This document shows, in pieces, positions 34,873 through 44,041 of a stretch of 61,865 nt of DNA. Origin of the DNA: Desulfotignum sp. (GTDB taxonomy: Bacteria > Desulfobacterota > Desulfobacteria > Desulfobacterales > Desulfobacteraceae); contig JAIPDL010000009.1 in assembly GCA_021737695.1 (NCBI GenBank), forward strand, positions 1 to 61,865, written 5' to 3'. Under the pieces are notes generated by a model that worked only from the letters and a program-made list of their open reading frames with translations, ran no database searches and had not been told where the DNA came from. The translations under genes were made by a program, and so were the position numbers. The first letter of the stretch is position 1. Each line of letters opens with the position of its first letter.

Positions 34873-35277
34873 TCAGTCTCTATGCGGCACGCTGACAACA
34901 GGGCATGGTGCATTAAGAATGATGTACTGAGCATTGGATCCAAAAAGCAGTTTGTTGACTCTGGAAGGTTTTTTAGGGGTTAAAAAAATCATTTTCGCCT
35001 TGGTTCTTTCTGCGATTTGAACAATTCTTTCTCCGGGTTCAATATCATCCACCACCAGTTCTGCATGTAACGGGAGATCATAATTTTCAAACAATGCCTG
35101 AATTTTGGATTCAAATGATTCTTCCAATTCAATAACTTTGGAATGTTTTATCGGTTTATCCCTGACAATCACATGGATGACTTCAAGTTCGGCATTCCAT
35201 TTTTCGGCGTGACGTCTGGCTTCTTCCATAACCCGCCTGGAAGAGTCCGGGTCGTCATAACATACGATGAATTTCAT
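34873..35277 (-). CDS. Universal stress protein family member
   Basis: The 134-residue single-domain Usp starts MKFIVCYDDPDSSRRVMEEA and ends with IILNAPCPVVSVPH, where Usp proteins usually show NAPCPVLVV. The ATP-binding GxxG-9x-G(S/T) motif is partly lost: KLLFGSNAQYI keeps GSNA only. It is placed between the ABC transporter and metabolic genes, as is often seen for TRAP- and ABC-linked Usp proteins that may couple transport to energy state. Family assignment is good, function open. Confidence 0.78.
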   Translation of the reverse strand: MKFIVCYDDPDSSRRVMEEARRHAEKWNAELEVIHVIVRDKPIKHSKVIELEESFESKIQALFENYDLPLHAELVVDDIEPGERIVQIAERTKAKMIFLTPKKPSRVNKLLFGSNAQYIILNAPCPVVSVPHRD

Positions 35278-35326
35278 AGTAGTTTCTTAAATCCTGTTAT
35301 GTTTGGTTCCAATATAGTGTAAACTG

Positions 35327-36964
35327 TCAGGCTTCGATCATGCTTGATAGCTTTCCGCTCTCTTTTCGCACCTTCAGAAGGCAGTCCAGCCAGTCAGGAT
35401 CCATTTCAGGCACGGAAGAAAGCAGCATTTCAGTGTATTCGTGATGGGGCGGTGCAAGAATCTCCTCTTTGGTTCCCTGTTCAACGATTTTTCCTTTGAG
35501 CATGACAACGATCTCATCTGAAATGGCTTTCACAGTTGCCAGATCGTGGGTAATGAACAGATAAGATACGTTCATTTCCTTCTGAAGGCTTTGCAGCAGC
35601 TTCAGAATCTCTTTGGCCACCAGTTGGTCCAGAGCTGAAGTCACCTCGTCGCAGACGATCAGTTCGGGCTTAGCCGCCAAGGCTCGTGCAATGCAGATCC
35701 TCTGTTTTTCCCCGCCGGACAGCTCCGTGGGGTAGCGGCTGAAATATTTTTCTGAAAGCTCTATTTTTTCAAGTAGCTCAAAGACTTTTTTGTCATTTTT
35801 CTGGCCTTTGATCCCGAAATAATATTCCAGGGGTCGGCCAATGATTTTGGAAACTTTCTGGTTGGGATTTAACGCGGTATCCGGCATCTGATAAATCATC
35901 TGAATCTGTCGGAGCATCTCTTTACTTCGGCCTTTCAAGGCTATTGGAAGCGTATTACCGTTGTATGAAATACTGCCCCCGCTCAAAGGCAAAAGACCGG
36001 TGATGACCCTTGCCAAAGTGCTTTTACCGCTGCCGGATTCACCAACAAGGGCCACAGTCCTGCCTCGCCGGATTTTAACGTCTATATCCTCAAGAATCTT
36101 GCTTTTGCCGTCATAGCTGGCACTGACCCCGGAGACCTCCAGGATGACATCCTTTTCACTCTGGGAAAGATCCTTTTCTTCATGGATGGACCGGACAGCC
36201 AGAAGACGACGGGTATAATCCTCTTCTGGCCGGGCAATCATTTCTCTTGTGTCCTTTTCCTCCACCAGGTTGCCGTAACGCAGCACCATGATGCGGTCTG
36301 AAATCTGGGCTACAACGGCCAGGTCGTGCGTAATATAGATCGCTGCCGTGTTAAACTCCTCTACAATATGTTTGACCGCTGCCAGCACCTCGATCTGGGT
36401 TGTGACGTCCAGTGCCGTGGTTGGTTCGTCAAAAATAATGAGATCAGGACGGCAGGCCATTGCCATGGCCACCATGGCACGCTGCAGCTGGCCGCCCGAG
36501 ACCTGATGGGGGTATCGGAATCCAATATTGTCCGGGTCTGGCAGCAGCAGGCGTTTATAAATATCCCTGGCCTCCTTGGCGGCTTTTTTAAAATTCATGA
36601 TGCCATGCTGAACAGGTGCTTCTGCATATTGATTTATCAGCCGATATGCCGGATTGAAGGATGCAGCCGCACTTTGAGCCACATATGCAATCCGGTTGCC
36701 GCGGATTTTTCTTAGCCGTTCTTTTGGTGCGCCCAAAAGCTCTTCTCCGTCAAAACGAATCGATCCGGATGAAATCCGGCACCCCTGGCGGGTGTAAGCC
36801 ATGGAAGCGATTCCCAGGGTTGACTTTCCGGCCCCGGACTCACCAATGAGCCCTAAAACTTCCCCCCTGTTCAAGGTGAGATCAATCCCCTTGATAATAG
36901 GATTCCAGCGTTCCTCGCTCAGGCCTTCGATATAAATATTTTTCATCTCTAACAACGGGACCAT
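35327..36964 (-). CDS. Peptide/opine-type ABC transporter double ATPase
   Basis: One 545-residue chain carries two ABC ATPase domains, equal to DppD plus DppF. Domain 1 has Walker A GESGAGKSTL, signature VSGGQLQRAMVAMAMA and Walker B LIIFDEPTTALD. Domain 2 has GESGSGKSTLARV, LSGGEKQRICIARALA and LIVCDEVTSALD. The order and sequence match GsiA/NikDE-like importers of peptides, opines or nickel. ATG at 36964 has AGGAG 7 bp upstream and is preferred over a start at 37006. It follows the permease genes directly. Energises uptake of the ligand bound by the Tat-exported protein at the start of the operon. Confidence 0.87.
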   Translation of the reverse strand: MVPLLEMKNIYIEGLSEERWNPIIKGIDLTLNRGEVLGLIGESGAGKSTLGIASMAYTRQGCRISSGSIRFDGEELLGAPKERLRKIRGNRIAYVAQSAAASFNPAYRLINQYAEAPVQHGIMNFKKAAKEARDIYKRLLLPDPDNIGFRYPHQVSGGQLQRAMVAMAMACRPDLIIFDEPTTALDVTTQIEVLAAVKHIVEEFNTAAIYITHDLAVVAQISDRIMVLRYGNLVEEKDTREMIARPEEDYTRRLLAVRSIHEEKDLSQSEKDVILEVSGVSASYDGKSKILEDIDVKIRRGRTVALVGESGSGKSTLARVITGLLPLSGGSISYNGNTLPIALKGRSKEMLRQIQMIYQMPDTALNPNQKVSKIIGRPLEYYFGIKGQKNDKKVFELLEKIELSEKYFSRYPTELSGGEKQRICIARALAAKPELIVCDEVTSALDQLVAKEILKLLQSLQKEMNVSYLFITHDLATVKAISDEIVVMLKGKIVEQGTKEEILAPPHHEYTEMLLSSVPEMDPDWLDCLLKVRKESGKLSSMIEA

Positions 36965-37009
36965 GCTTTTCTCCTTTTTCCCTTTCAATTCATTCAGGCG
37001 ATTCATTGA

Positions 37010-37837
37010 TCAATCCTTCAGCCCGCTGGAAATATGCAGGAACCAGTCCACAATCAGGTTCACACCCACAGTGAGCACAGCAATGGCCGCGGCAGGAAAA
37101 AGCGGCGTCATAATCCCGAAGGTGATGGCACCAGCGTTTTCCCTGACCATCCCGCCCCAGTCTGCATAGGGAGGCTGTACACCGAGTCCCAGAAAACTTA
37201 ATGAAGCGATAAAAAGAAAGACAAAGCAGAATCTAAGTCCGAATTCAGCCACCAGGGGAGGCAGCGCATTGGGCAGGATCTCATGGCGCATGAGCCACCA
37301 GATATTCTCGCCCCGAAGTCTTGCGGCCTCTACAAATTCCATTACCTCGATATCCATGGCCACTGCCCGGGAAAGACGATAGACTCTAGTGGAGGCGATC
37401 AGTGAAATGACCGCAATCAATGGTACGGTACCGGTTCCGACTACGGACAGGACCATCAGAGCGAGAATGAGAGTAGGAAAGGCCATGAGTACGTCAATTA
37501 TCCGACTGAGAATCAGGTCTGTCCAACCGCCAAGCACCGCGGCAAAAAAGCCCATCAGGGATCCGACAGTAAATGCGATAAATGTGGCCAAAATGGCTAT
37601 AGATATGGTATTTCTGGCTCCGTATACCAGTCTGGTAAAAAGATCCCTTCCGATATGGTCTGTGCCCAGTATGTTTTCCGCATTCGGCTGTACCCAGATG
37701 TCACCGGCTTTTTCTGTCTCGCTGTAAGGGCAGATGATGGGCGCCATGACCCCGGCCGTGAGATTGATTAAAACAATGATTAGCCCGATTCGGGCGCTCC
37801 ATGGAGATCTCCTCAATAATTTCATAAATCCGTTCAT
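37010..37837 (-). CDS. ABC transporter permease, DppC type
   Basis: The 275-residue membrane protein has about six helices. The N-terminal helix precedes ILGTDHIGRDLFTRLVYG, diagnostic of DppC/OppC permeases, and the coupling EAA-loop reads EAARLRGENIWWLMRHEILP. It forms the channel with the DppB-type partner encoded 13 bp upstream. Nothing in the sequence indicates the substrate. Confidence 0.87.
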   Translation of the reverse strand: MNGFMKLLRRSPWSARIGLIIVLINLTAGVMAPIICPYSETEKAGDIWVQPNAENILGTDHIGRDLFTRLVYGARNTISIAILATFIAFTVGSLMGFFAAVLGGWTDLILSRIIDVLMAFPTLILALMVLSVVGTGTVPLIAVISLIASTRVYRLSRAVAMDIEVMEFVEAARLRGENIWWLMRHEILPNALPPLVAEFGLRFCFVFLFIASLSFLGLGVQPPYADWGGMVRENAGAITFGIMTPLFPAAAIAVLTVGVNLIVDWFLHISSGLKD

Positions 37838-37850
37838 CTATTGCACTTCC

Positions 37851-38807
37851 TTATCTGGGGTTCAGTTGCCTTGGATTGGTTACAATTGAAAGCAGGTCTG
37901 CTAAAAGATTGAGCAGTACATAAGTTACAGCGAAGATCAGCCCGCTGGCCTGAACCACAGGAATATCTCTTTTAGCCACCGAGTCTACCATCAGCTGACC
38001 CAGGCCAGGGTATACAAAAACCACCTCAACAATCACCACGCCGACTACCAGATAGGCCAGATTCAATGCCACAACATTAATGACCGGTGACAAAGAGTTG
38101 GGAAAGGCGTGAACCACGATGACACGTAGCCGCTTCAACCCTTTTAGCTTGGCCATTTCTATATACTCGCTGGACAGAATATTGATGATCGAGGCTCTTG
38201 TCTGACGCATCATATGGGCTGTCACCACCATTGTGAGTGTCAGGCTGGGCAAAAGGACCGAGTGTAGTTTTTCAAAAAGTGACATACCATCGTCGATATT
38301 GGCGATGCTGGGAAAAAACTGAAACTGGACAGAAAACAGGGCGATGAGGATATAAGCGATAAAGAATTCGGGAAATGAAATAAAACTGAGCGTCACAATG
38401 GAAATTGTTTTGTCGAAAGCCGTATTCCTGTATAGTGCGGCAAGAATACCGAGTATAAGGGCGATTGGAACGGCAATCACGGTTGAGACTGCCGCAAGGA
38501 AAAATGTATTGGAAAACCGCCAGCCAATCATCTCAGCTATGGGGCGGTCACCGGCCAGGGAGTTCCCCAGATCTCCCTGCAGGAAATTGCCCAACCATTC
38601 CACATACCTGACATGGGGGGGGAGATCGAGTTTTAGCTCAGCCCGGAATGCCGCCACCGTCTCCGGAGTGGCATCCTGGCCGAGAATGGCCTCTGCCAGA
38701 TCACCGGGCAATGCTTCAACGCCTATGAAAATCAGCATTGAAATGACGATGATGGTGCCAAATCCAAGCAGCAGTCGCTTAAATGTCAATTCAAGAATAT
38801 TTTTCAT
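37851..38807 (-). CDS. ABC transporter permease, DppB type
   Basis: The 318-residue protein starts MKNILELTFKRLLLGFGTII and has the DppB pattern: an N-terminal helix, a large periplasmic loop with LPGDLAEAILGQDATPE and NFLQGDLGNSLAGDRPI, then five helices. The EAA-like loop is MAKLKGLKRLRVIVVHAFPN. ATG at 38807 is chosen because GAGAG precedes it; a frame from 38840 is also open. It lies 145 bp downstream of the binding-protein gene, a gap typical where the first message is made in excess. Confidence 0.85.
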   Translation of the reverse strand: MKNILELTFKRLLLGFGTIIVISMLIFIGVEALPGDLAEAILGQDATPETVAAFRAELKLDLPPHVRYVEWLGNFLQGDLGNSLAGDRPIAEMIGWRFSNTFFLAAVSTVIAVPIALILGILAALYRNTAFDKTISIVTLSFISFPEFFIAYILIALFSVQFQFFPSIANIDDGMSLFEKLHSVLLPSLTLTMVVTAHMMRQTRASIINILSSEYIEMAKLKGLKRLRVIVVHAFPNSLSPVINVVALNLAYLVVGVVIVEVVFVYPGLGQLMVDSVAKRDIPVVQASGLIFAVTYVLLNLLADLLSIVTNPRQLNPR

Positions 38808-38951
38808 AAAACAAACTCTCTCCAGCTCTTCGTAAAACAAACTTCATTTATCGTTAAGGTGCAGCTTGAAAATGGGAACCGACGCATTAAACCAAAATTG
38901 AGTGTTCGCCGGTTCCATAACATGGATATATTTTGCCCAAAAAATGGCTGT

Positions 38952-40541
38952 TTACCCCTCAAACCACCATCTTTCGCAGCATCTACCGCCGTCCAGCTGA
39001 GTATTTCCAGCCAGATCTTTGTATTTGATCTTGTCGCTGGCAGCATGAAGATCAGATGGGAAGACAAAAGTGATCACACCCCCGTCATCACGGACAATCT
39101 GCTGCATTTCAACATACATCTCTCTTCTTTTGGCAATATCCAACTCTGCCCTTGCCGCAACCAGAAGTTTGTTGAAACGGGCGTTTTCCCAGCGGGAATC
39201 ATTCCAGTTGGCTCCCGATGCATATGCGGTGCTGAACATCCAGTCTGCAGTGGGTCTTCCTGACCAGCGACATCCGACCCAGGGTTTTTTCATCCAGACG
39301 TCATTCCAGTATCCGTCAGCCGGGGCTTTTTTGACTTCGATCTTGATGCCGGCTTTTTTGGCATGTTCCTTGTACAGCAGCGCAGAATCCACACTCACGT
39401 CACCGATGCCGTGGGAAGTGATTAACTGGAAGGTGTGGTCCTGCATGCCCGCTTTTTTCATGTGGAAACGCGCCTTATCCGGATCATAGGTCCGCTGAGG
39501 AAGTTCTGATGCAAAAAAAAGCTGTGAGGGTCCGATGGGATGGTCGTTGCCAACTTGACCATAACCACTGAATACGGAGTCGAGTATTTCTTCACGGTTG
39601 ATGGCATATTTTAAGGCCAATCTGACGTCGTTGTTGTCAAACGGGGCGGTATTGGTCAGCATGGGGTAGGTATAGTGGCGGGTACCTGTAGAGATGATGC
39701 TTTGAATACCCGGCATCTTTTCAAACAGACCGATGGTTTTATAGTCACAGGCATTGATGGCTTCAACACCACCACTGCGAAGGGCATTGGTCCGGGCGCT
39801 CAGGTCACTGATGCACATGATCTCGACTTCATCAAAGTGTGAGCGGCCTTCCTTCCAGTAGTTGGGAAAACGCTTAAACTGAGCTTTTACCCCCGGTTCA
39901 AAATTAACCAGTGTGTATCCGCCTGTTCCCATGCCGTCTTGAAAATCCGTGGTTCCGGCAGGAATGATATTTAATGACTTGTCGCTGAGGATATATGGAA
40001 AATCGGCAGATCCGCTTTCCAGGGTGAAAATGACCTGATTTTTTCCATCGGCCTTGATGTTTTTTATGGGTTCGAGTATCCCTTTTGCTGCAGATTTGGA
40101 ATCGGCTTTTAAATGATGCATGATAGAGTAGACGACATCTTCGCTGTCAAGGGTTTTCCCATTATGAAACTCGACCCCGTTACGCAGCTTGAACACCCAG
40201 GTTTTGAGATCTGCTGAGGCTTCCCAGTTTGTTGCGAGTTCAGGAATAGGCTCCCCTTTATGGTTGATTTCGACCAGATTATTTCTCAGGCACCAGTTGA
40301 TCACCATGTCACCATCATCTGTTATAGCAGCCGGATCAAGAGAATCAGTCGTATCTCCATTGGAGATTCCAAGTCGAAAAAATCCTCCCTTTATGGGACC
40401 TGATGCCTTGGCAGTGCCATAGAAAAGTGCCGGAGAGACCGCTGCCGCCAGACCTAAGGCAGTCGTTTTTTTGATGAATTCACGTCTTGAAAGTTTCCCC
40501 GATGCAAGCAACGATTCAAGTTTTTTTAATTCACGAGCCAT
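38952..40541 (-). CDS. ABC transporter solute-binding protein with Tat signal (DppA/OppA family)
   Basis: The 529-residue family-5 extracellular binding protein starts with a twin-arginine signal (KLSRREFIKKTTALGLAAAV, Arg19-Arg20; cleavage near AKA). It then has LGISNGDTTDSLDPAAITDD and the family block PELATNWEASADLKTWVFKL. SBP family 5 binds peptides, opines, nickel complexes and similar compounds. Tat export suggests that it folds, or takes up a cofactor, before export. It is the first gene of the operon and carries the regulated promoter 155 bp upstream. Confidence 0.87.
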   Translation of the reverse strand: MARELKKLESLLASGKLSRREFIKKTTALGLAAAVSPALFYGTAKASGPIKGGFFRLGISNGDTTDSLDPAAITDDGDMVINWCLRNNLVEINHKGEPIPELATNWEASADLKTWVFKLRNGVEFHNGKTLDSEDVVYSIMHHLKADSKSAAKGILEPIKNIKADGKNQVIFTLESGSADFPYILSDKSLNIIPAGTTDFQDGMGTGGYTLVNFEPGVKAQFKRFPNYWKEGRSHFDEVEIMCISDLSARTNALRSGGVEAINACDYKTIGLFEKMPGIQSIISTGTRHYTYPMLTNTAPFDNNDVRLALKYAINREEILDSVFSGYGQVGNDHPIGPSQLFFASELPQRTYDPDKARFHMKKAGMQDHTFQLITSHGIGDVSVDSALLYKEHAKKAGIKIEVKKAPADGYWNDVWMKKPWVGCRWSGRPTADWMFSTAYASGANWNDSRWENARFNKLLVAARAELDIAKRREMYVEMQQIVRDDGGVITFVFPSDLHAASDKIKYKDLAGNTQLDGGRCCERWWFEG

Positions 40542-40695
40542 CCCAATTCTCCTTTGAATTTGTTGTTTTAGCTTTTATTTTAAAGCCTTTACCTGTTTCT
40601 TAACTGTGCTGATATGTGAAATCCCTCCAATCGCTATGTGATTTCATGCCAAAGATCTGAATCCGCAGTAATTCACAAATCGCTTCAAAAGTAAT

Positions 40696-40739
40696 CTTGT
40701 CATACAAGTTTATAAATCATGCATTAGATTTATTGTCAA
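40696..40739 (-). promoter_or_regulatory. Promoter and FadR-type operator of the dppA-to-panB operon
   Basis: Read leftward, TTGACA (40739-40734), 17 bp, then TTTATA (40716-40711) form a good sigma-70 promoter. CTTGTATGACAAG at 40708-40696 is a perfect 5-3-5 palindrome starting about where transcription should. It fits TnGTnnnACnA of the FadR/GntR family. The leader to the ATG is about 155 bases. The rest of the 533-bp gap (40740-41074) shows no gene and only a weak 6-bp hairpin near 40970. Confidence 0.6.
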
Positions 40740-41074
40740 CAATTAAATTTGACACCGTAAAAAATTATGCTTGTTCAGATGAAAAATCTCATGGAAAGAA
40801 ATAGTTTTGGTCAATGATAATTATCCGCCAGTGAGTATTCACGGCTCTGAAAAATCAAATATACAGATATCATCATTCATTTTGCGCCACGCTCTTTGAA
40901 ATAGCCGGACCGCGATGCATATGTATCAGTCATGCCTTCCCAGATCATGAGGCCAGACATGTTCCTGATGGAATGAGGGCATCATCAGCACAATTTTTAG
41001 GGTGACATCCCGCCTTTTTTCTGGTTTGATACCAGGCTTAAGGAACTACCTAAACCCGGAAAAGGAAAAAAAAT

Positions 41075-41998
41075 ATGGTTGCTGTGTCCCCCAAAGTCAA
41101 AAAATGGATAGACGAAGGAAAAGACCCCAGGAGCGCCCACTGGCAGGCCGGGCTTGACAAGGTTCTGGACCTTTTTCTGCCGGATCTGGAAAAAGGTAAG
41201 ATCATTCCGGTGAGTGGGATGGAGGAGCGGGATCTTGGCCTGTTTAAACGGGTGCTGGAAAAGGTGGATGTCAGTCCGGCGGTTTATGCGGCCTTTTTTC
41301 CCCAGGCAATCGCCGATGCCATTGTTCCCCCGAATTCGGCAGAGGAGACCCTGCGCATTGAAAAGGGGAAACCCTCATGTAAAATGATCTTTTCCAGACC
41401 GGGGGAAGAGGACCGGATCATCAGTGCGGAAATCAGTGAGCAGGCGTATAAGCCAGGCGCTGATATCTTCCAGTCCGGGGCGCTGCTGGGATCCTATGAT
41501 TATGAAAATACCGGGGACTGCCTGGACGGCTTAAATAAAGTGGTAAAAACCCATCTGTGGAAAAAAGAGCCCTGGCAAAAAAAGGATTATCAAACCTATA
41601 CCCTGAACTGGTTTGAACGCGTCCAATATTTGAATACCACAGAGGTGAGTGTGGACAGGGCCTTTTCATTTTTTCACAGCCCCTCCCTGATTAAAACCCA
41701 TCGGGTGGATGGATTGTTCCAGCTTTTTTTTCTTGTGCTCAATAAGCAGTATTCACATCCAGGTTACCTGGAATCCAATCCCGCATGGGTCCAAAAAGTG
41801 AAAGACCGGGATTCAGATTTCTGCAGGACCATGGCCCAAAACCATATTCTGGATCTTCTGAATCTGATCAAGGATCTTGACCTCATGGATTTTGCCGGAT
41901 TCAGCGACGGTGAGAACAAAGCGTTTCACACTGAATTTGCCAGGACCGAGGAGAAGCTCCGGGACCGTCTCATGCACCTGAGTGTCAAAAAGGGATGA
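41075..41998 (+). CDS. Unrecognised soluble protein
   Basis: I do not recognise this 307-residue protein. The start has AAAGGA at the right distance. There is no signal peptide or membrane segment. The composition is charged and aromatic, with several Trp-Phe-Tyr clusters (TLNWFERVQYLN, FQLFFLVLNKQY) and a helical, acidic C-terminus. Only three cysteines are present (SCKMIF, GDCLDG, DFCRTM) and no His-rich or nucleotide-binding motif is visible. It runs divergently from the dpp operon and is followed at once by the remnant of a histidine kinase, so its original neighbour may have been that kinase. Confidence 0.6.
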   Translation: MVAVSPKVKKWIDEGKDPRSAHWQAGLDKVLDLFLPDLEKGKIIPVSGMEERDLGLFKRVLEKVDVSPAVYAAFFPQAIADAIVPPNSAEETLRIEKGKPSCKMIFSRPGEEDRIISAEISEQAYKPGADIFQSGALLGSYDYENTGDCLDGLNKVVKTHLWKKEPWQKKDYQTYTLNWFERVQYLNTTEVSVDRAFSFFHSPSLIKTHRVDGLFQLFFLVLNKQYSHPGYLESNPAWVQKVKDRDSDFCRTMAQNHILDLLNLIKDLDLMDFAGFSDGENKAFHTEFARTEEKLRDRLMHLSVKKG

Positions 41999-42015
41999 CT
42001 GCATGGTTGAATTGA

Positions 42016-42306
42016 ACATTACTGCATGCCTATCACCTGTACCGCATTGCCCAGGAAGCCCTTGTCAATGCCGTCCGCCATTCCGGTGCCGATAAAATTG
42101 AATTGACCTGGGGCCGGGAAAACCGGTATATGATATTGAAAATAGAAGATAACTGCACTGGACTGGACCCTGATACACGGATTTCAAAAACAGGGCTGGG
42201 GCTGCAGGTGATGGCATCCCGGGCCCAGGCGATCAACGCCCGGTTCATGATCCAGAAGGGAAAGGATGCAGGCACCCAGGTGCTTGTCCGGCTGATACAT
42301 GGATAA
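42016..42306 (+). pseudogene. Remnant of a NarX/DegS-type histidine kinase (ATPase domain only)
   Basis: From 42031 the frame reads YHLYRIAQEALVNAVRHSGA, the N-box of HisKA_3-class kinases, then LKIEDNCTGLDPD (G1 box, with Cys where Gly is normal) and TGLGLQVMASRAQAINA (G2 box), ending RLIHG. The phosphoacceptor helix and sensor part that should precede are missing and a stop codon lies at 42013. No start with a ribosome site is visible. This is the 3' end of a kinase gene left after a deletion that also joined it to the unrecognised gene upstream. Confidence 0.75.
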
Positions 42307-42421
42307 AATAACCCAAAAAGGAGGCAGATTCTGATCAATGACATGCCGGAACCCTGTTTTTCAACCCCATTCCGGCTCCGGAGAGTGATACACGGCCATT
42401 CAGACATCACATGAGGTGAAT

Positions 42422-44041
42422 ATGGACAAACAGGGCAGACTCCAGACCATTCTGATGGACATCGCAGCCCGGTACATCAACATAGAGTTGACCGAGGTGG
42501 AAAACACCATCACCCGGACACTGGGTGAGATGGCGGTTTTTGTCGAGGCGGACCGGGCTTATATTTTCGACTATGACTGGGACAGGCAGATATGCAGAAA
42601 CACCTATGAATGGTGCAGTGAAGGCACCTCTCCTGAAATTGACAATCTCCAGGAAGTGCCCATCGGCCATATCCCGCAATGGGCCGATACCCACCGGCAG
42701 GGAAACACCATGTATATCCCGGATGTCTTTGCCCTCCCCGAAGACGACGGGGTCCGGGAGATCCTGGAGCCCCAGGCGGTCAAAAGCCTGATCGCCCTGC
42801 CCGTCATGGATCGGGAGGACTGTGCCGGATTCATCGGGTTTGATTCGGTAAAAAAACATCACACCTATTCAGACAAAGAGCAGACACTGCTGCTGCTCTT
42901 CGCCCAGATGATCGTGAACGTGAGAAACCGGCAAAAGTCGGATATCCGGTTGCAGGCCTATGCCGCGGAACTGGAGACGAAAAATGTCCAGCTTTACGAT
43001 GCCCTGACCCGGGCCCAGGCGGCGGACCGCGTCAAATCGGATTTTCTGGCCAACATGAGCCATGAACTGAAAACCCCGATGAATGCCATTGTGGGCTTTG
43101 CCTACTCCCTTGAAAAAACGCCATTGACGGAATCACATCAGGACACGGTCCGCAAGATCGGGGAGTCGGCCCGAAAACTACACCGCATCATCAACAGCAT
43201 GTTTGATTTTACCCATGCCCAGTCCGGTACTTTGGCACTGGTCCAAACCGATTTCAACCTGGATCATGTGCTGGCGGAAGCCACCAGGGCAGCATCCGGC
43301 AGGGCCGCACAAAACGGGGTGGGGTTTGCCGTTGAAAAATCCCCGGAAGTGCCCCTCTGGTTGAAAGGGGATGCCAAACGGCTGGGACAGGTCATTGAAA
43401 ACCTGGTGGACAATGCCGTGAAATTCACCGATACCGGCCGGGTGGACCTGAACCTCACCTGTGAAGAAGAGGATGCCAAACAAACGGTCATCCGGTTCTG
43501 TCTCACAGACACGGGGATCGGCATGACCGATCAACAGGTCAAACAGCTGTTCACACCGTTTGACCAGGCAGACACCTCGTCCACCCGGAGATTCGGGGGT
43601 GCCGGCCTGGGCCTGGTGCTGGTCAAAAACATCATGGAACTGATGAACGGAAGGCTCACGGTGGAAAGTGACTATGGCAAAGGCAGCCGTTTCTGTGTCA
43701 CCATTCCTTTTATCACCGGAACCCCTTGCGAAGAAACGGCCGGCACCATACCGGAACCGATACCATCACCCGGCCGAAAGGAAGCGCCTGAATCCGCTCC
43801 GGGCCAGGTGAAAAGAGCCGCGCTGGCAGCCAGGCTCCATGAATTGAAAGGACTGCTGGAAGGGTATGATACCGGAGCGTCAAAGAGTCTGGATGAGATC
43901 AAGACATCCTTGGCCCTTGCCGGGTATGGATCAGAAAGTCAGGAGATGGCCAAAGCGATTGGAGAATATGATTTTGACATTGCCTTGGCCATCTTGACGA
44001 AAATTGAAAAAACAGGCGGTTTCCGAGGACTGAGTGAATGA
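42422..44041 (+). CDS. GAF-containing sensor histidine kinase
   Basis: The 539-residue soluble kinase has a GAF domain (about 20-170; AYIFDYDWDRQICRNTYEW, VMDREDCAGFIGFDSV), a coiled linker, and a HisKA domain with the phosphoacceptor His in LANMSHELKTPMNAIVGF near residue 213. The ATPase domain has DNAVKFTDTGRVD, DTGIGMT and GAGLGLVLVKNIMELM. A C-terminal segment (about 455-530, LHELKGLLEGYDTGASKSLD) resembles the C-terminus of the Hpt protein two genes downstream but lacks a phosphoacceptor His. The gene overlaps the HD-GYP regulator gene (ATGA). GAGG precedes the start at 42422. Confidence 0.87.
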   Translation: MDKQGRLQTILMDIAARYINIELTEVENTITRTLGEMAVFVEADRAYIFDYDWDRQICRNTYEWCSEGTSPEIDNLQEVPIGHIPQWADTHRQGNTMYIPDVFALPEDDGVREILEPQAVKSLIALPVMDREDCAGFIGFDSVKKHHTYSDKEQTLLLLFAQMIVNVRNRQKSDIRLQAYAAELETKNVQLYDALTRAQAADRVKSDFLANMSHELKTPMNAIVGFAYSLEKTPLTESHQDTVRKIGESARKLHRIINSMFDFTHAQSGTLALVQTDFNLDHVLAEATRAASGRAAQNGVGFAVEKSPEVPLWLKGDAKRLGQVIENLVDNAVKFTDTGRVDLNLTCEEEDAKQTVIRFCLTDTGIGMTDQQVKQLFTPFDQADTSSTRRFGGAGLGLVLVKNIMELMNGRLTVESDYGKGSRFCVTIPFITGTPCEETAGTIPEPIPSPGRKEAPESAPGQVKRAALAARLHELKGLLEGYDTGASKSLDEIKTSLALAGYGSESQEMAKAIGEYDFDIALAILTKIEKTGGFRGLSE

